From: Actinomycetota bacterium
Lineage (GTDB): Bacteria; Actinomycetota; Thermoleophilia; Gaiellales; Gaiellaceae
Assembly (NCBI GenBank): GCA_005883365.1
Contig: VAXA01000245.1
Coordinates: 1 to 8,279 of the forward strand
Direction: 5' to 3'
DNA: 8,279 bases
Shown: in pieces, positions 1 through 6,455 of the stretch
Layout of the letters: each line of letters starts with the position of its first letter
Position numbering within the stretch: position 1 is the stretch's first letter
Translations under genes and position numbers: made by a program
Notes under the pieces: model-generated
Told to the model about the DNA's origin: nothing
Seen by the model: the letters and a program-made list of their open reading frames with translations, nothing else
Databases searched by the model: none

Positions 1-414
1 CAGCAGCAGAGCGGCACCGGCGCGTGGCGGACGCTCCGGCAAGTCACGCGGCCGGCGCAGCTGCGCGTCCAGCCGCTTGCGAACACCGCGTTCCGGCTGA
101 TGCTGCCCGGCACGAGCGGGACGTCGGTGTCGGTCGATGTCGTGCCGCGCGTGCAGGTGCAGCCGCTCGGCCCGCGGCTGCTCGGGGGCGAGGTCCTGCC
201 GCGGCCGGGCGGTGCGGTGGAGGTCTGGCGCCGCGAGCGCGGCCGGTGGCGGGTCGTCGCGCACCCGATCCTCGACGTCCACGGCAAGTTCCGGACGCCG
301 CTGCCTCTCCGCCCGGTCGACTACCGGATCACGGTCGCCGCGGACGACAGGCTGGCGGCCGCGCAGACGTGGCTCCACGTGACGCGGCGGATGCTCCTCA
401 GCCTGCGCCAGTAA
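1..414 (+). CDS. C-terminal end of a repeat-containing, probably exported protein (5' truncated)
   Basis: The reading frame is open from base 1 and ends at TAA 412-414, giving 137 residues of an unknown larger protein. Two similar beta-rich modules are visible. The end of one (residues 1 to about 53) has a GAWRTL stretch, then AFRLML, then an alternating SVSVDVVPRVQV strand. The next (about 54-127) has GGEVLPRPGG, GRWRVV, GKFRTPL, VDYRITV and a final TWLHV strand. This G-x-W-R ... Y/F-R ... V-x-V pattern is typical of Ig-like or fibronectin-like modules repeated at the C-termini of secreted actinobacterial proteins. No catalytic motif is present in what remains, and the N-terminal domain that would define the function lies outside the window. 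The 3' end overlaps the convergent permease gene by 17 bp. That it is a gene is fairly sure; its function is unknown. Confidence 0.7.
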   Translation, partial: QQQSGTGAWRTLRQVTRPAQLRVQPLANTAFRLMLPGTSGTSVSVDVVPRVQVQPLGPRLLGGEVLPRPGGAVEVWRRERGRWRVVAHPILDVHGKFRTPLPLRPVDYRITVAADDRLAAAQTWLHVTRRMLLSLRQ

Positions 415-1255
415 CGACGCGCCGCGCGAGACTCGAGCTCGAGCGCTTCTGACGTCCGCGGCTCCAGTCGGCGACGCGAGCGGCGACGTAGGCGGCGAAC
501 GAGAGCGCGCTGATGAAGAAGCTCGTCGGCCACGGCTTCGCCAGCGAGAGCAGGATTCCGCCCTCGGTCGAGACGAGAGCGATCGCGACGCTGAGCAGGA
601 GCGCGAGCGCCGGTCGTCCCGTCAGCCGCAGAGCGGCCGCGGCGGGCGTGATCACGAGCGTCAGTACGAGCAGGACACCGACCACCTGGATCGCCTCGGC
701 GGTCGTCAGCGCGAGCAGGAGGAAGATCGCGACCGAGAGGGCCCGGAGCGGCACCCCGCGTGCGGCCGCGATCTCCGGGTCGACGCTCGAGAAGTACAGC
801 GGCCGGTAGAGCGCGGCGAGGCCGGCGAGGACAACGGCCCCGACGATCACGAGGTCCCGGAGCTGCGCGCCGGAGACCCCGACGATACTTCCGAAGAGGA
901 GGTTCGTCGCTTCGGTCGCGTACCCCTGGTAGAGCGACAGGAACAGGACGCCGATGCCCAGGCCGAACGCGAGCACGGCGCCGATGGCGCTGTCCCGCTC
1001 GCGTCCGCGCAGGGAGAGGAGCCCGAGCACGAGCCCCACGAGCAACGAGCCGCCGAGCATCCCGAGCACCGGGTCGACTCCGATCACGAGCGCGCCTGCG
1101 GCGCCTGTGAACCCCAGCTCCGAGATCGCGTGCACCGCGAAGCTCATCCCGCGCGCGACGACGAAGACGCCGATCGCACCGGACACGATCGCCACCACGG
1201 CGCCGGCCCAGAGCGCCGTGTGGACGAAGTGCTGGGCGAGCAGCTGGCCGAACAT
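398..1255 (-). CDS. znuB: Metal ABC transporter permease, ABC-3 family (ZnuB/MntB-like)
   Basis: This is the inner-membrane subunit of a zinc (or manganese) uptake ABC transporter, forming the translocation path for metal delivered by the binding lipoprotein. The 285-residue product is almost entirely hydrophobic, with about seven or eight membrane segments, which is normal for the family. Family landmarks are the N-terminal GMSFAVHAISELGFTGAAG stretch (residues 36-54), the cytoplasmic DPEIAAARGV loop (159-168) that contacts the ATPase, and VGVLLVLTLVITPAAAA (192-208). The tail after about residue 262 is basic and Ser/Arg-rich, probably cytoplasmic, and its last codons overlap the convergent gene. 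The ATG at 1255-1253 shares its A with the stop of the ATPase gene (TGATG), so it is probably translated by coupling. Family is sure; zinc rather than manganese is inferred from the adjacent Fur/Zur-type regulator. Confidence 0.9.
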   Translation of the reverse strand: MFGQLLAQHFVHTALWAGAVVAIVSGAIGVFVVARGMSFAVHAISELGFTGAAGALVIGVDPVLGMLGGSLLVGLVLGLLSLRGRERDSAIGAVLAFGLGIGVLFLSLYQGYATEATNLLFGSIVGVSGAQLRDLVIVGAVVLAGLAALYRPLYFSSVDPEIAAARGVPLRALSVAIFLLLALTTAEAIQVVGVLLVLTLVITPAAAALRLTGRPALALLLSVAIALVSTEGGILLSLAKPWPTSFFISALSFAAYVAARVADWSRGRQKRSSSSLARRVVTGAG

Positions 1256-2118
1256 CAGTGGCCGTTCTCCACGTGGTGGACGTGCTGGTCGTCGGGCGTC
1301 CCCACGACGACGATGCGGCCGCGCACCCGCAGGACGTCGACGTCGGTCCCGTAGAGGCGCGAGAGCGTGTCCGAGGTCAGCACCTCCTCCGGTTTCCCGA
1401 TGGCCCAGCTAGAGGCTGCAAGCGTCGCCGGCAGTGCCGGCGACGCGCGGCCGGAAGACCGCGGCGCCTGCGGCGCCGCTGGCGGGGCGAGGTAGAGGAC
1501 GCGGTCGACGCTGTGCAGCACGGGGTTCACGTCGTGGGTGACGAACACGACAGGCGTCCCGGCACTTTCGCGGCGCGCGTCGAGGAGCTCGACGACGCCG
1601 CGCTGGTGGGCGAGGTCGAGGGAGAGGAGCGGCTCGTCGGCGAGGATCAGCACCGGGTCTGCGACGAGCGCCTGCGCCACGCGCAACCGCTGCTGCTCGC
1701 CGCCCGAGAGACGGCCGACCGGCGCGTCCGCGTACGGAGTCGCGCCGACCTCGGCGAGCACGGCGTCCACGCGCGAGCGATCCTCGGCGCCGAAGCGCCC
1801 GAAGCCCCAGCGATGTCCGTCGAGCCCGAACCGGACGAGGTCGCGGCCGCGCAGGACGAGGTCTCGGTCGAACACGCGCTGCTGCGGCACGTAGCCGATC
1901 CGGTGGCAGCGTTCCCGCGGCGGGCATCCCTCCACCATGACGCGGCCGGCGCTCGGCTCGAGCAGCCCGAGCAGGATCCGGATCAGCGATGTCTTGCCGG
2001 TGCCGTTCGGGCCGAGGACGGCGAGGAGCTCGCCGCGCTCGAGCTCGAAGTCGAGCCCGTCGAAGAGCGTGCGCTCGCCGAACCGGAGCGCGAGGTCCTC
2101 TACTACGACGACGCTCAT
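1255..2118 (-). CDS. znuC: Metal ABC transporter ATP-binding protein (ZnuC/MntA-like) with an unusual insertion
   Basis: This cytoplasmic ATPase drives the metal importer. In the 287-residue product, Walker A is GPNGTGKT (36-43), the Q-loop VPQQ (77-80), the signature LSGGEQ (137-142), Walker B VLILADEP (156-163) followed by the D-loop SLD (166-168), and the H-loop histidine is His195 in VTHD. All catalytic elements are intact. The ATG at 2118-2116 was chosen because it forms an ATGA overlap with the upstream stop; a longer frame adds only 15 unrelated residues. Family members normally run from VLYL almost directly into the W-A-I-G-x-P-E-E-V-L segment. Here about 26 Ala/Pro/Ser-rich residues (211-236, bases 1411-1488) separate them, and that DNA contains two strong hairpins. 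The C-terminus ends in a His-rich stretch, DDQHVHHVENGH. The gene sits between the binding-protein and permease genes. Confidence 0.92.
   Translation of the reverse strand: MSVVVVEDLALRFGERTLFDGLDFELERGELLAVLGPNGTGKTSLIRILLGLLEPSAGRVMVEGCPPRERCHRIGYVPQQRVFDRDLVLRGRDLVRFGLDGHRWGFGRFGAEDRSRVDAVLAEVGATPYADAPVGRLSGGEQQRLRVAQALVADPVLILADEPLLSLDLAHQRGVVELLDARRESAGTPVVFVTHDVNPVLHSVDRVLYLAPPAAPQAPRSSGRASPALPATLAASSWAIGKPEEVLTSDTLSRLYGTDVDVLRVRGRIVVVGTPDDQHVHHVENGH
1411..1488 (-). repeat. Hairpin-rich in-frame insertion within the ATPase gene
   Basis: Two strong inverted repeats lie side by side. The first pairs 1422-1432 with 1436-1446, an 11-bp perfect stem (GCGTCGCCGGC arm) with a 3-nt loop. The second pairs 1461-1468 with 1472-1479, an 8-bp perfect stem (GCGGCGCC arm) with a 3-nt loop. 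A weaker 5-bp pairing (1446-1450 with 1459-1463) overlaps the spacer. The block coincides with 26 codons of low-complexity Ala/Pro/Ser sequence that break an otherwise normal family alignment. It keeps the frame and has no stop. The layout resembles small palindromic (REP-like) elements that can insert inside genes, but no second copy is visible in this window. Confidence 0.5.
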
Positions 2119-3002
2119 TTCCGGAGGGCGGTTGCTAGCGCACGCGCCTGCTCGAGCTGCCACTCCTGGAAGGTGAGGCCGAGCGGCAGGGTCTCGGTCA
2201 CCGGCACGATCGCGATGCCCGCGGCGCCGGCCGCGGTTCGCAACCGTGCGGTGATGGGGGAGACAGCCTGGCTGTTGTAGAGGAGCACGCGGATCCGGTG
2301 GTGTGCCACGAGCGCGTTCATCGCGGCGACCGCCGACGGAGACGGCTCGCTCCCATCCTCGATCGGCCGGGTGAACGAGTCCGGCGCGAGGTTGCGCAGC
2401 TCCGCGGCAAGGAGGAGGTAGCCCGGCACGGGCTCGGTATACGCGACCGGCGCTCCGTGGAAGCGCGTCCGGATCGTCGCCACTTCGCGCCGGAGGGGAC
2501 CGAGCGAGCGGTCAAAGTGGGACAGGCCCGACCGGTAGGCCGCTGCGTGGCGCGGGTCGGCGCGCTCGAGAGCGGACGCGATCGCCCGGGCGATGCGGCC
2601 GAGCTTCGGCACGTCATACCAGAGGTGCGGGTTCGCGTCCTTCCCCTGAATGCCGAGCACGTCCGCCGTCGTCACCACGATGCGGTGCTTGCTCGGCGCT
2701 GCATTCTCGAGCTTCGCCATGAAGGCGTCGTAGCCGAGCCCGTTCTGGATCACGACCTTGGCGCCGGCCATCGCCAGGCCGCTCGACGTTCCGGGCTCGA
2801 AGAGGTGGGGGTCAGCGTCCGGGTTCGTGAGAATCGACGTGACCGAGACGTGAGGGCCGCCGATCTGGGCGGCGATGTTCCCGTACACGTTCTCGGCTGC
2901 GACGACGTCGAGCTTGCCGGTCGCACCACGACTGGAGCCGCCACAGGCGGAGACGAGCAGCAGGAGCGGGAACGTGATAACGAGAACGGTTCTCATTCGC
3001 AT
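2115..3002 (-). CDS. znuA: Metal ABC transporter substrate-binding lipoprotein (ZnuA-like, cluster A-I)
   Basis: This extracytoplasmic receptor captures divalent metal for the permease and ATPase encoded after it. The 295-residue product starts with basic MRMR, a hydrophobic core and the lipobox VSAC with Cys20, so it should be a membrane-anchored lipoprotein. The family fold is clear: AAENVYGNIAAQIGG (35-49), DPHLFEP with ligand His66, and NPHLWYDVP with ligand His126. The third ligand position reads YTEPVPGYL (Glu190) and the fourth VTETLP (Glu270), so the site looks like 2 His plus 2 Glu. Classic ZnuA proteins have a third His and a His-rich loop; neither is seen. The ATG at 3002-3000 places the start directly at the signal peptide and 7 nt after a candidate -10. 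ATG at 2996 is also possible, and upstream ATGs add unlikely sequence that runs into the divergent gene. The stop overlaps the ATPase start (ATGA). Confidence 0.9.
   Translation of the reverse strand: MRMRTVLVITFPLLLLVSACGGSSRGATGKLDVVAAENVYGNIAAQIGGPHVSVTSILTNPDADPHLFEPGTSSGLAMAGAKVVIQNGLGYDAFMAKLENAAPSKHRIVVTTADVLGIQGKDANPHLWYDVPKLGRIARAIASALERADPRHAAAYRSGLSHFDRSLGPLRREVATIRTRFHGAPVAYTEPVPGYLLLAAELRNLAPDSFTRPIEDGSEPSPSAVAAMNALVAHHRIRVLLYNSQAVSPITARLRTAAGAAGIAIVPVTETLPLGLTFQEWQLEQARALATALRK
2975..3001. promoter_or_regulatory. Candidate Zur/Fur operator overlapping the znuA-like start
   Basis: A perfect 6-1-6 palindrome, GAGAACGGTTCTC, lies at 2982-2994. Extending symmetrically to 13 bases per arm gives 10 of 13 pairs, with AA/TT at 2979-2980 and 2996-2997 and TG/CA at the outer ends. 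The pattern, GATAAC then the palindrome then ATTC, resembles the TGAAAAT-N-ATTTTCA type of operator bound by actinobacterial Zur proteins. It covers the first codons of the lipoprotein gene and would sit in the -35 region of the divergent regulator gene, so one bound repressor could control both. It is one of the few A/T-containing patches in this stretch. Zur as the ligand is inferred from the neighbouring regulator. Confidence 0.65.
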
Positions 3003-3008
3003 CTTGGC

Positions 3009-3014
3009 TAGCAT
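3009..3014 (+). promoter_or_regulatory. Candidate -10 element of the zur-like gene
   Basis: TAGCAT on the plus strand is followed after 7 nt by GTG at 3022, again without a Shine-Dalgarno sequence. It overlaps the opposite-strand -10 (3010-3015) almost completely. Its -35 region falls inside the palindromic operator, and no good -35 hexamer is visible. Confidence 0.35.
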
Positions 3015-3039
3015 AGTGAACGTGGCGACGAGCCCGCAA
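3010..3039 (-). promoter_or_regulatory. Candidate promoter of the znu-like operon (leaderless)
   Basis: On the minus strand a -10-like TATGCT (3015-3010) is preceded, 18 bp upstream, by a -35-like TTGCGG (3039-3034). The ATG at 3002 begins 7 nt after the -10, where transcription would be expected to start. No Shine-Dalgarno sequence precedes that ATG. This fits a leaderless mRNA, common in actinobacteria. The -35 lies inside the divergent regulator gene. Confidence 0.45.
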
Positions 3040-3444
3040 GACCTCACCGATCTGCTCGAGCGAAGCGGTGTCCGCGCGACGCCGCGCCGGCTCGAGGTGC
3101 TCGAGGAGCTCGCGCGCGAGAGCGACGACGTGACCGCGCAGCAGCTCTGGAGCCGCCTGCGCGAGCGCGACTCCGGCGCCGGCCTCGCCACCGTCTACCG
3201 CACGCTCGCGCTCCTGAGCGAGAAGGGGGTCGTCGACGTCCTGTCACACCACGGCGGGGAGCAGTGCTACCGGCTCTGCGGCGGCGAGCACCACCACCAC
3301 CTCCTGTGCGAGCGCTGCCACCGCGTGGTCGAGGTCCAGGAGTGCGGGCTCGACGACTGGGTCGCCGCCGCTGCGAAACAGCACGGCTTCGTCGCCACCG
3401 AGCATCGCGTCGAGATCGTCGGTCTCTGCGCCGACTGCCGCTAG
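3022..3444 (+). CDS. zur: Fur-family metalloregulator (Zur-like)
   Basis: This DNA-binding, zinc-responsive repressor probably controls the divergent transporter operon. The N-terminal half is a winged helix: RATPRRLEVLEEL (18-30), then AQQLWSRL and the recognition region GLATVYRTLALLSEKGVV (54-71). The C-terminal half carries the family's metal motifs: EHHHHLLCERC (89-99, Cys96 and Cys99) and the terminal CADC (Cys136, Cys139), which together form the structural Cys4 zinc site. A Cys86 in YRLC precedes the His run, as is common in Zur proteins. The 140-residue length is normal. The start is uncertain: GTG 3022 fits a leaderless transcript, and GTG 3016 would add two residues. No ATG lies nearby in frame. 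Zur is preferred over Fur or Mur because of the adjacent transporter genes; the binding protein's Glu-rich site keeps manganese possible. The stop is TAG 3442-3444. Confidence 0.88.
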   Translation: MATSPQDLTDLLERSGVRATPRRLEVLEELARESDDVTAQQLWSRLRERDSGAGLATVYRTLALLSEKGVVDVLSHHGGEQCYRLCGGEHHHHLLCERCHRVVEVQECGLDDWVAAAAKQHGFVATEHRVEIVGLCADCR

Positions 3445-5153
3445 GCGGACGCCGGCTCGAGCGCGGCGAGGCGCTCCCGCACGCGCTCGGCGGGCGCGAG
3501 GGCGCCCTTTCGCTCGTAGCGGTCGAGCGCCTCGCGTAGCGCTGTGGTCGCCTCCTCGCGGCGTCCGGCCAGCTCGAGCACCTCGGCGAGGTCGCGGAGG
3601 GCGTCACCTTGGAAGATGAGGCCGTCGGTCCCGTCGGCGAGCGCGACGGCCTCCCGCGCGACTCGCTCGCCTTCGGCGTGCTGCCCGCGACGGGCCAGAA
3701 CCTTCGCCTGGACCTGCCGGGCAAACATCTGGGTGGTGACGTCTTCGTTGCCTCCGAGGTCCAACCCCTTCCGTGCCCAGTCCTCCGCGTCGTCGAGCCG
3801 ACCCAGTTCGTAGAGCGCTTGCGCGTGGTAGCAGGCTCCCGTCGAGAGCCAGGCGCGCTCCCCGGCCTCCTCGAGGATGCGGCAACCCCGCTCTGCCAGC
3901 GCCGCCGCCGCCGCGGGGTCGCCGGCGAGCAGCTCAAGCGTGACGGCGTTTTGGGACAGATTGCTGCCGAGGTCGAGGAGGTCGCCGCGCTCCTCGTACG
4001 CGCGGTGGTACTCGGCTTGGAGGAGGCGAGCCTCTTCGAAGCGGCCCTGCAGGGCGGACGCCATCGCTCTCCAGCCCATCATCCGCCAATCACGCCCGAG
4101 CTGAGCCTCGCGTCCGTCGATCCAAGCGAGCATCTCCGGAAGCGGCGTGGAGCCATAAAAGCGAGCGGCGACGCCTCCGGTGACGAACCAGGCCACAAGG
4201 TGCGGCATCTCCGTACGCTGCGCGTGGAACATCACGTGCTCGAGCGCGACGAGCTCCAAGTCGCTCTGGCTGCGGAGGTGCGCTGCCTGGCTCCGCGCGA
4301 AGTAGAGGATGTGGAGGGCGTAGTCGTCAGCGCCCGCCTCGAGCTCCGGCAACGCCTCGGCGATGACTGCGTCGAGCTCGGCTGCTGCGTCCTGCGGTTC
4401 GACGTAGAGCTTGAAGGCGCTCGCCTCGAGCCGGGCGCAGAGCTCGCCGGTGCGGTCGCCCGCGGCCTCAGCGCGTTCGGCGGACGTTCCCAGAGCCTTG
4501 TGGGCCTCCTCTGGCCTTCCTGAGCCAAAGAGCGTCCACGCAAAATCGATCTCGAGCGGCACGTCCACCTCCCCGTCCGGGACTTGTGCCAGCGCGCGTG
4601 TGAGGAGGTGGGATGCGGCGGCGAAGTCCTGCCGCGCCATCGCGCGGCGTCCGGCATCGGCCAGGTGTCGTCTCGCATCTCCCCGCAGCTTCTCGTCGAC
4701 GTCCAGCCCGAGCTCCGCCCGGTAGAGGCACGCCTGCTCCAGGTGGTAGCCGAGGATCTCGTCGAGCTCGACGAGCTCGGCGCCGTGCTCCTCGACCCAG
4801 CGCGCGAAGCGCTCGTGAAGCTCTGCGCGAGTCGCCTTCGGCAGCGCGTCGTACGCGGCGTCGCGGATGAGGAGGTGGCGGAAGCGGTAGGCGTCGTCGC
4901 CGGGGAGCTGCGGGCGGTCGGGGCGGACCAGCTCCTTGCGCACGAGCGCGACGAGGCGCTGGTCGACCGAGCCGTCACCGTCGGCGAGAGCCGCCACTGC
5001 CCCGCGGTGGAAGGTGCGTCCCTCGACCGAGCCGCGCTCGAGCACCGAACGCTCGGCGGGGTCGAGCTGGTCGAGCCGAGCCGCGAGCAGCGCGTGGATC
5101 GTCGGCGGCACCTCGACCTCGGCGCCGCCGGAGTCGCGGACGAGGGCGAGCAT
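3441..5153 (-). CDS. C-terminal part of the interrupted gene: ATPase lid and TPR-like repeats
   Basis: From the first ATG after the TAG this frame encodes 570 residues. It begins in the middle of the ATPase domain: PPTIHALLAARLDQLDPAERSVLERGSVEGRTF is the usual winged-helix/lid segment of STAND-type ATPases. The rest is Ala/Leu/Glu-rich helical repeats, for example LGSNLSQNAVTLELLAGDPAAAAALAERG and YHAQALYELGRLDDAEDWARKGL, which look like TPR units for protein contacts. It has no Walker A, no cyclase and no signal peptide. No separate promoter is seen. The ATG is preceded immediately by GAGGAG, too close to act as a good ribosome site, so independent translation is doubtful. It is most likely the severed tail of the upstream frame. 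The stop TAG (3443-3441) overlaps the stop of the convergent regulator gene. Confidence 0.7.
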   Translation of the reverse strand: MLALVRDSGGAEVEVPPTIHALLAARLDQLDPAERSVLERGSVEGRTFHRGAVAALADGDGSVDQRLVALVRKELVRPDRPQLPGDDAYRFRHLLIRDAAYDALPKATRAELHERFARWVEEHGAELVELDEILGYHLEQACLYRAELGLDVDEKLRGDARRHLADAGRRAMARQDFAAASHLLTRALAQVPDGEVDVPLEIDFAWTLFGSGRPEEAHKALGTSAERAEAAGDRTGELCARLEASAFKLYVEPQDAAAELDAVIAEALPELEAGADDYALHILYFARSQAAHLRSQSDLELVALEHVMFHAQRTEMPHLVAWFVTGGVAARFYGSTPLPEMLAWIDGREAQLGRDWRMMGWRAMASALQGRFEEARLLQAEYHRAYEERGDLLDLGSNLSQNAVTLELLAGDPAAAAALAERGCRILEEAGERAWLSTGACYHAQALYELGRLDDAEDWARKGLDLGGNEDVTTQMFARQVQAKVLARRGQHAEGERVAREAVALADGTDGLIFQGDALRDLAEVLELAGRREEATTALREALDRYERKGALAPAERVRERLAALEPASA

Positions 5154-5228
5154 CTCCTCGAGGAAGAGCGGGTTGCCCTCCGCAACCTGGGCGATGCGCT
5201 CCCGCAGCGCGTCGCCGACGCCGCCGAG

Positions 5229-6449
5229 CTAGGCGAGCAGCCGTTCGGTCTCGGCGGCGTCGAGCGGCTCGAGGAGGACGGTGGTCGCGTTCCACTTCCC
5301 GCCGCCCCAAGCCGGCCGCCGCTCGAGCAGCTCCGGGCGGGCCATGATCAGAAGGAGAATCGGTGCGTCGCGCGAGAGATCGGCTACGTGCTCGACGAGG
5401 TCGAGCAGCGTTTCCTCCCCCCAGTGCAGATCGTCGAGCACGCAGACGAGCGGCTGCTCCCGCGCCTCCTGCTCGAGCAGCTTGCGGAAGCCCCAGGCGA
5501 TCTCGTCGGCGGCGGCAGGCATCTCCGACTCCCCGAGGAGCGAGCTCAGCGGTCGCTCGGCGTCGCCCTCCGGCAGCGTCCCGAACTGCTTGAGGATCTC
5601 GACGACCGGCCAGTAGGTGATGCCGTCGCCGTAGGAGAGGCAACGGCCGCGCACGACCCGGGCCTCGAGCTCGCCGAGGAACTCGGCTGCGAGACGGGAC
5701 TTGCCGACGCCCGCGGAGCCGAGCACGGTGAAGAGCTGGCAGGAGCGGTCGTGCACCGCCTGCTGGAAGGCGTCGTGCAGGCGGCGCAGCTCGGTCTCGC
5801 GACCGACCATCGGCGTGGCGAAGCGTCGCGCGACGTCGCCGGTCGCCGCCAGCAGCGGCCAGGCCGGTACCGCCTCGGCCTTCCCTTTCAGCTCCAGCAG
5901 CCGCTCGTCGCCGACCTCCATCGCCGTGCGAACGAGACCGAGCGTCGCCTCGCCGATGAGCACTTCACCGGGTTGGGCAGCCTGCTCGAGCCGGGCCGCA
6001 ACGTTGACGGCGTCGCCCGTCGCCAGCCGCTCCTCCGTCCCCGTCACGACCTCGCCGGTGTTGACGCCGATGCGGCCGGCGATGCCGAGTTCCGGGAAAG
6101 CATCGCGCATCTCGAGCGCTGCGCGGCAGGCGCGGAGCGCGTCGTCCTCGTGGGACACCGGAACCCCGAAGACGGCCATCACGGCGTCGCCGATGAACTT
6201 CTCCACCGAGCCGCCATGCGCCTCGACGATCCCCTTCATCCGCTCGAAGTAGCGGGCGAGCAGCGCCCTCAGAGCTTCCGGGTCTGTCGACTCGCCCAGC
6301 GCGGTCGAGCCGGTGACATCGCAGAAGACGACGGTGACGGTCTTCCGCTGCTCGCGCGCCGGAGCGGGAGCGTCGACCGGAGCTCCGCACGCCCCGCAGA
6401 AGCGGAAGCCGTCGGGGCTCTCCTGCCCGCAGCTCGCGCAGATCGCCAC
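5229..6449 (-). CDS. N-terminal part of the interrupted gene: zinc ribbon, class III adenylate/guanylate cyclase and ATPase core
   Basis: The 406-residue product, if made, starts with a four-Cys zinc ribbon (CASC at 4-7 and CGAC at 18-21). A class III cyclase domain follows (about 37-200). All expected catalytic residues are visible: metal Asp44 in FCDVTGS and Asp88 in EKFIGD, base-selecting Lys84 and Asp146, and transition-state Asn149 and Arg153 in GDAVNVAAR. It could therefore make cAMP or cGMP from the nucleoside triphosphate; the Lys/Asp pair favours ATP. An ATPase module begins at MVGRETEL (214-221), with Walker A GSAGVGKS (244-251) and Walker B LVCVLDD (334-340). The frame stops at TAG just after EPLDAAETERLLA, before the rest of this domain. 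The start is GTG 6449-6447, 6 nt after a -10-like TAGCCT. It lies 43 bp downstream of the hydratase gene on the same strand. Confidence 0.85.
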   Translation of the reverse strand: MAICASCGQESPDGFRFCGACGAPVDAPAPAREQRKTVTVVFCDVTGSTALGESTDPEALRALLARYFERMKGIVEAHGGSVEKFIGDAVMAVFGVPVSHEDDALRACRAALEMRDAFPELGIAGRIGVNTGEVVTGTEERLATGDAVNVAARLEQAAQPGEVLIGEATLGLVRTAMEVGDERLLELKGKAEAVPAWPLLAATGDVARRFATPMVGRETELRRLHDAFQQAVHDRSCQLFTVLGSAGVGKSRLAAEFLGELEARVVRGRCLSYGDGITYWPVVEILKQFGTLPEGDAERPLSSLLGESEMPAAADEIAWGFRKLLEQEAREQPLVCVLDDLHWGEETLLDLVEHVADLSRDAPILLLIMARPELLERRPAWGGGKWNATTVLLEPLDAAETERLLA

Positions 6450-6455
6450 GAGCCG

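Larger units (their letters stand above)
3441..6449 (-). pseudogene. Cyclase-ATPase-TPR signalling gene interrupted by one in-frame TAG
   Basis: The two minus-strand frames 6449-5229 and 5228-3441 are the same frame, separated only by TAG at 5231-5229 (codon 407). Together they would encode 1002 residues with a complete zinc ribbon, class III cyclase, ATPase and TPR-like layout of ordinary length for this architecture. Residues right after the TAG (LGGVGDALRERIAQVAEGNPLF and on) are the conserved continuation of the ATPase domain and lie before the next ATG at 5153, so no independent start restores them. A single change from GAG or CAG to TAG would explain it. It is either a recently inactivated gene, a split gene still making its N-terminal half, a readthrough case, or a sequence error. 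Confidence 0.7.

Noticed and set aside
1092..1105. A 14-nt sequence GCGCCTGCGGCGCC shared with 1464-1477
   Set aside because: It is a G/C-only palindrome-like string apart from one T, in coding sequence, in a different frame context; chance is adequate at this base composition.
1258..2280. A 340-codon plus-strand open frame opposite the ATPase gene
   Set aside because: The minus strand carries a complete, motif-confirmed ABC ATPase; the plus frame has no family features.
2875..3015. N-terminal extension of the Fur-family regulator to ATG 2875
   Set aside because: The extra 49 residues have no family counterpart and are antisense to the lipoprotein gene; nearby GTG codons give a normal length.
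3003..3191. N-terminal extension of the metal-binding lipoprotein to an upstream ATG
   Set aside because: It would put 63 Ser/Arg-rich residues ahead of a good lipoprotein signal peptide and overlap the regulator gene.
5229..5231. Genome-wide amber reassignment as the explanation of the internal TAG
   Set aside because: The regulator, the cyclase gene and the hydratase all end in TAG at sites that match normal family C-termini, so TAG acts as a stop here.
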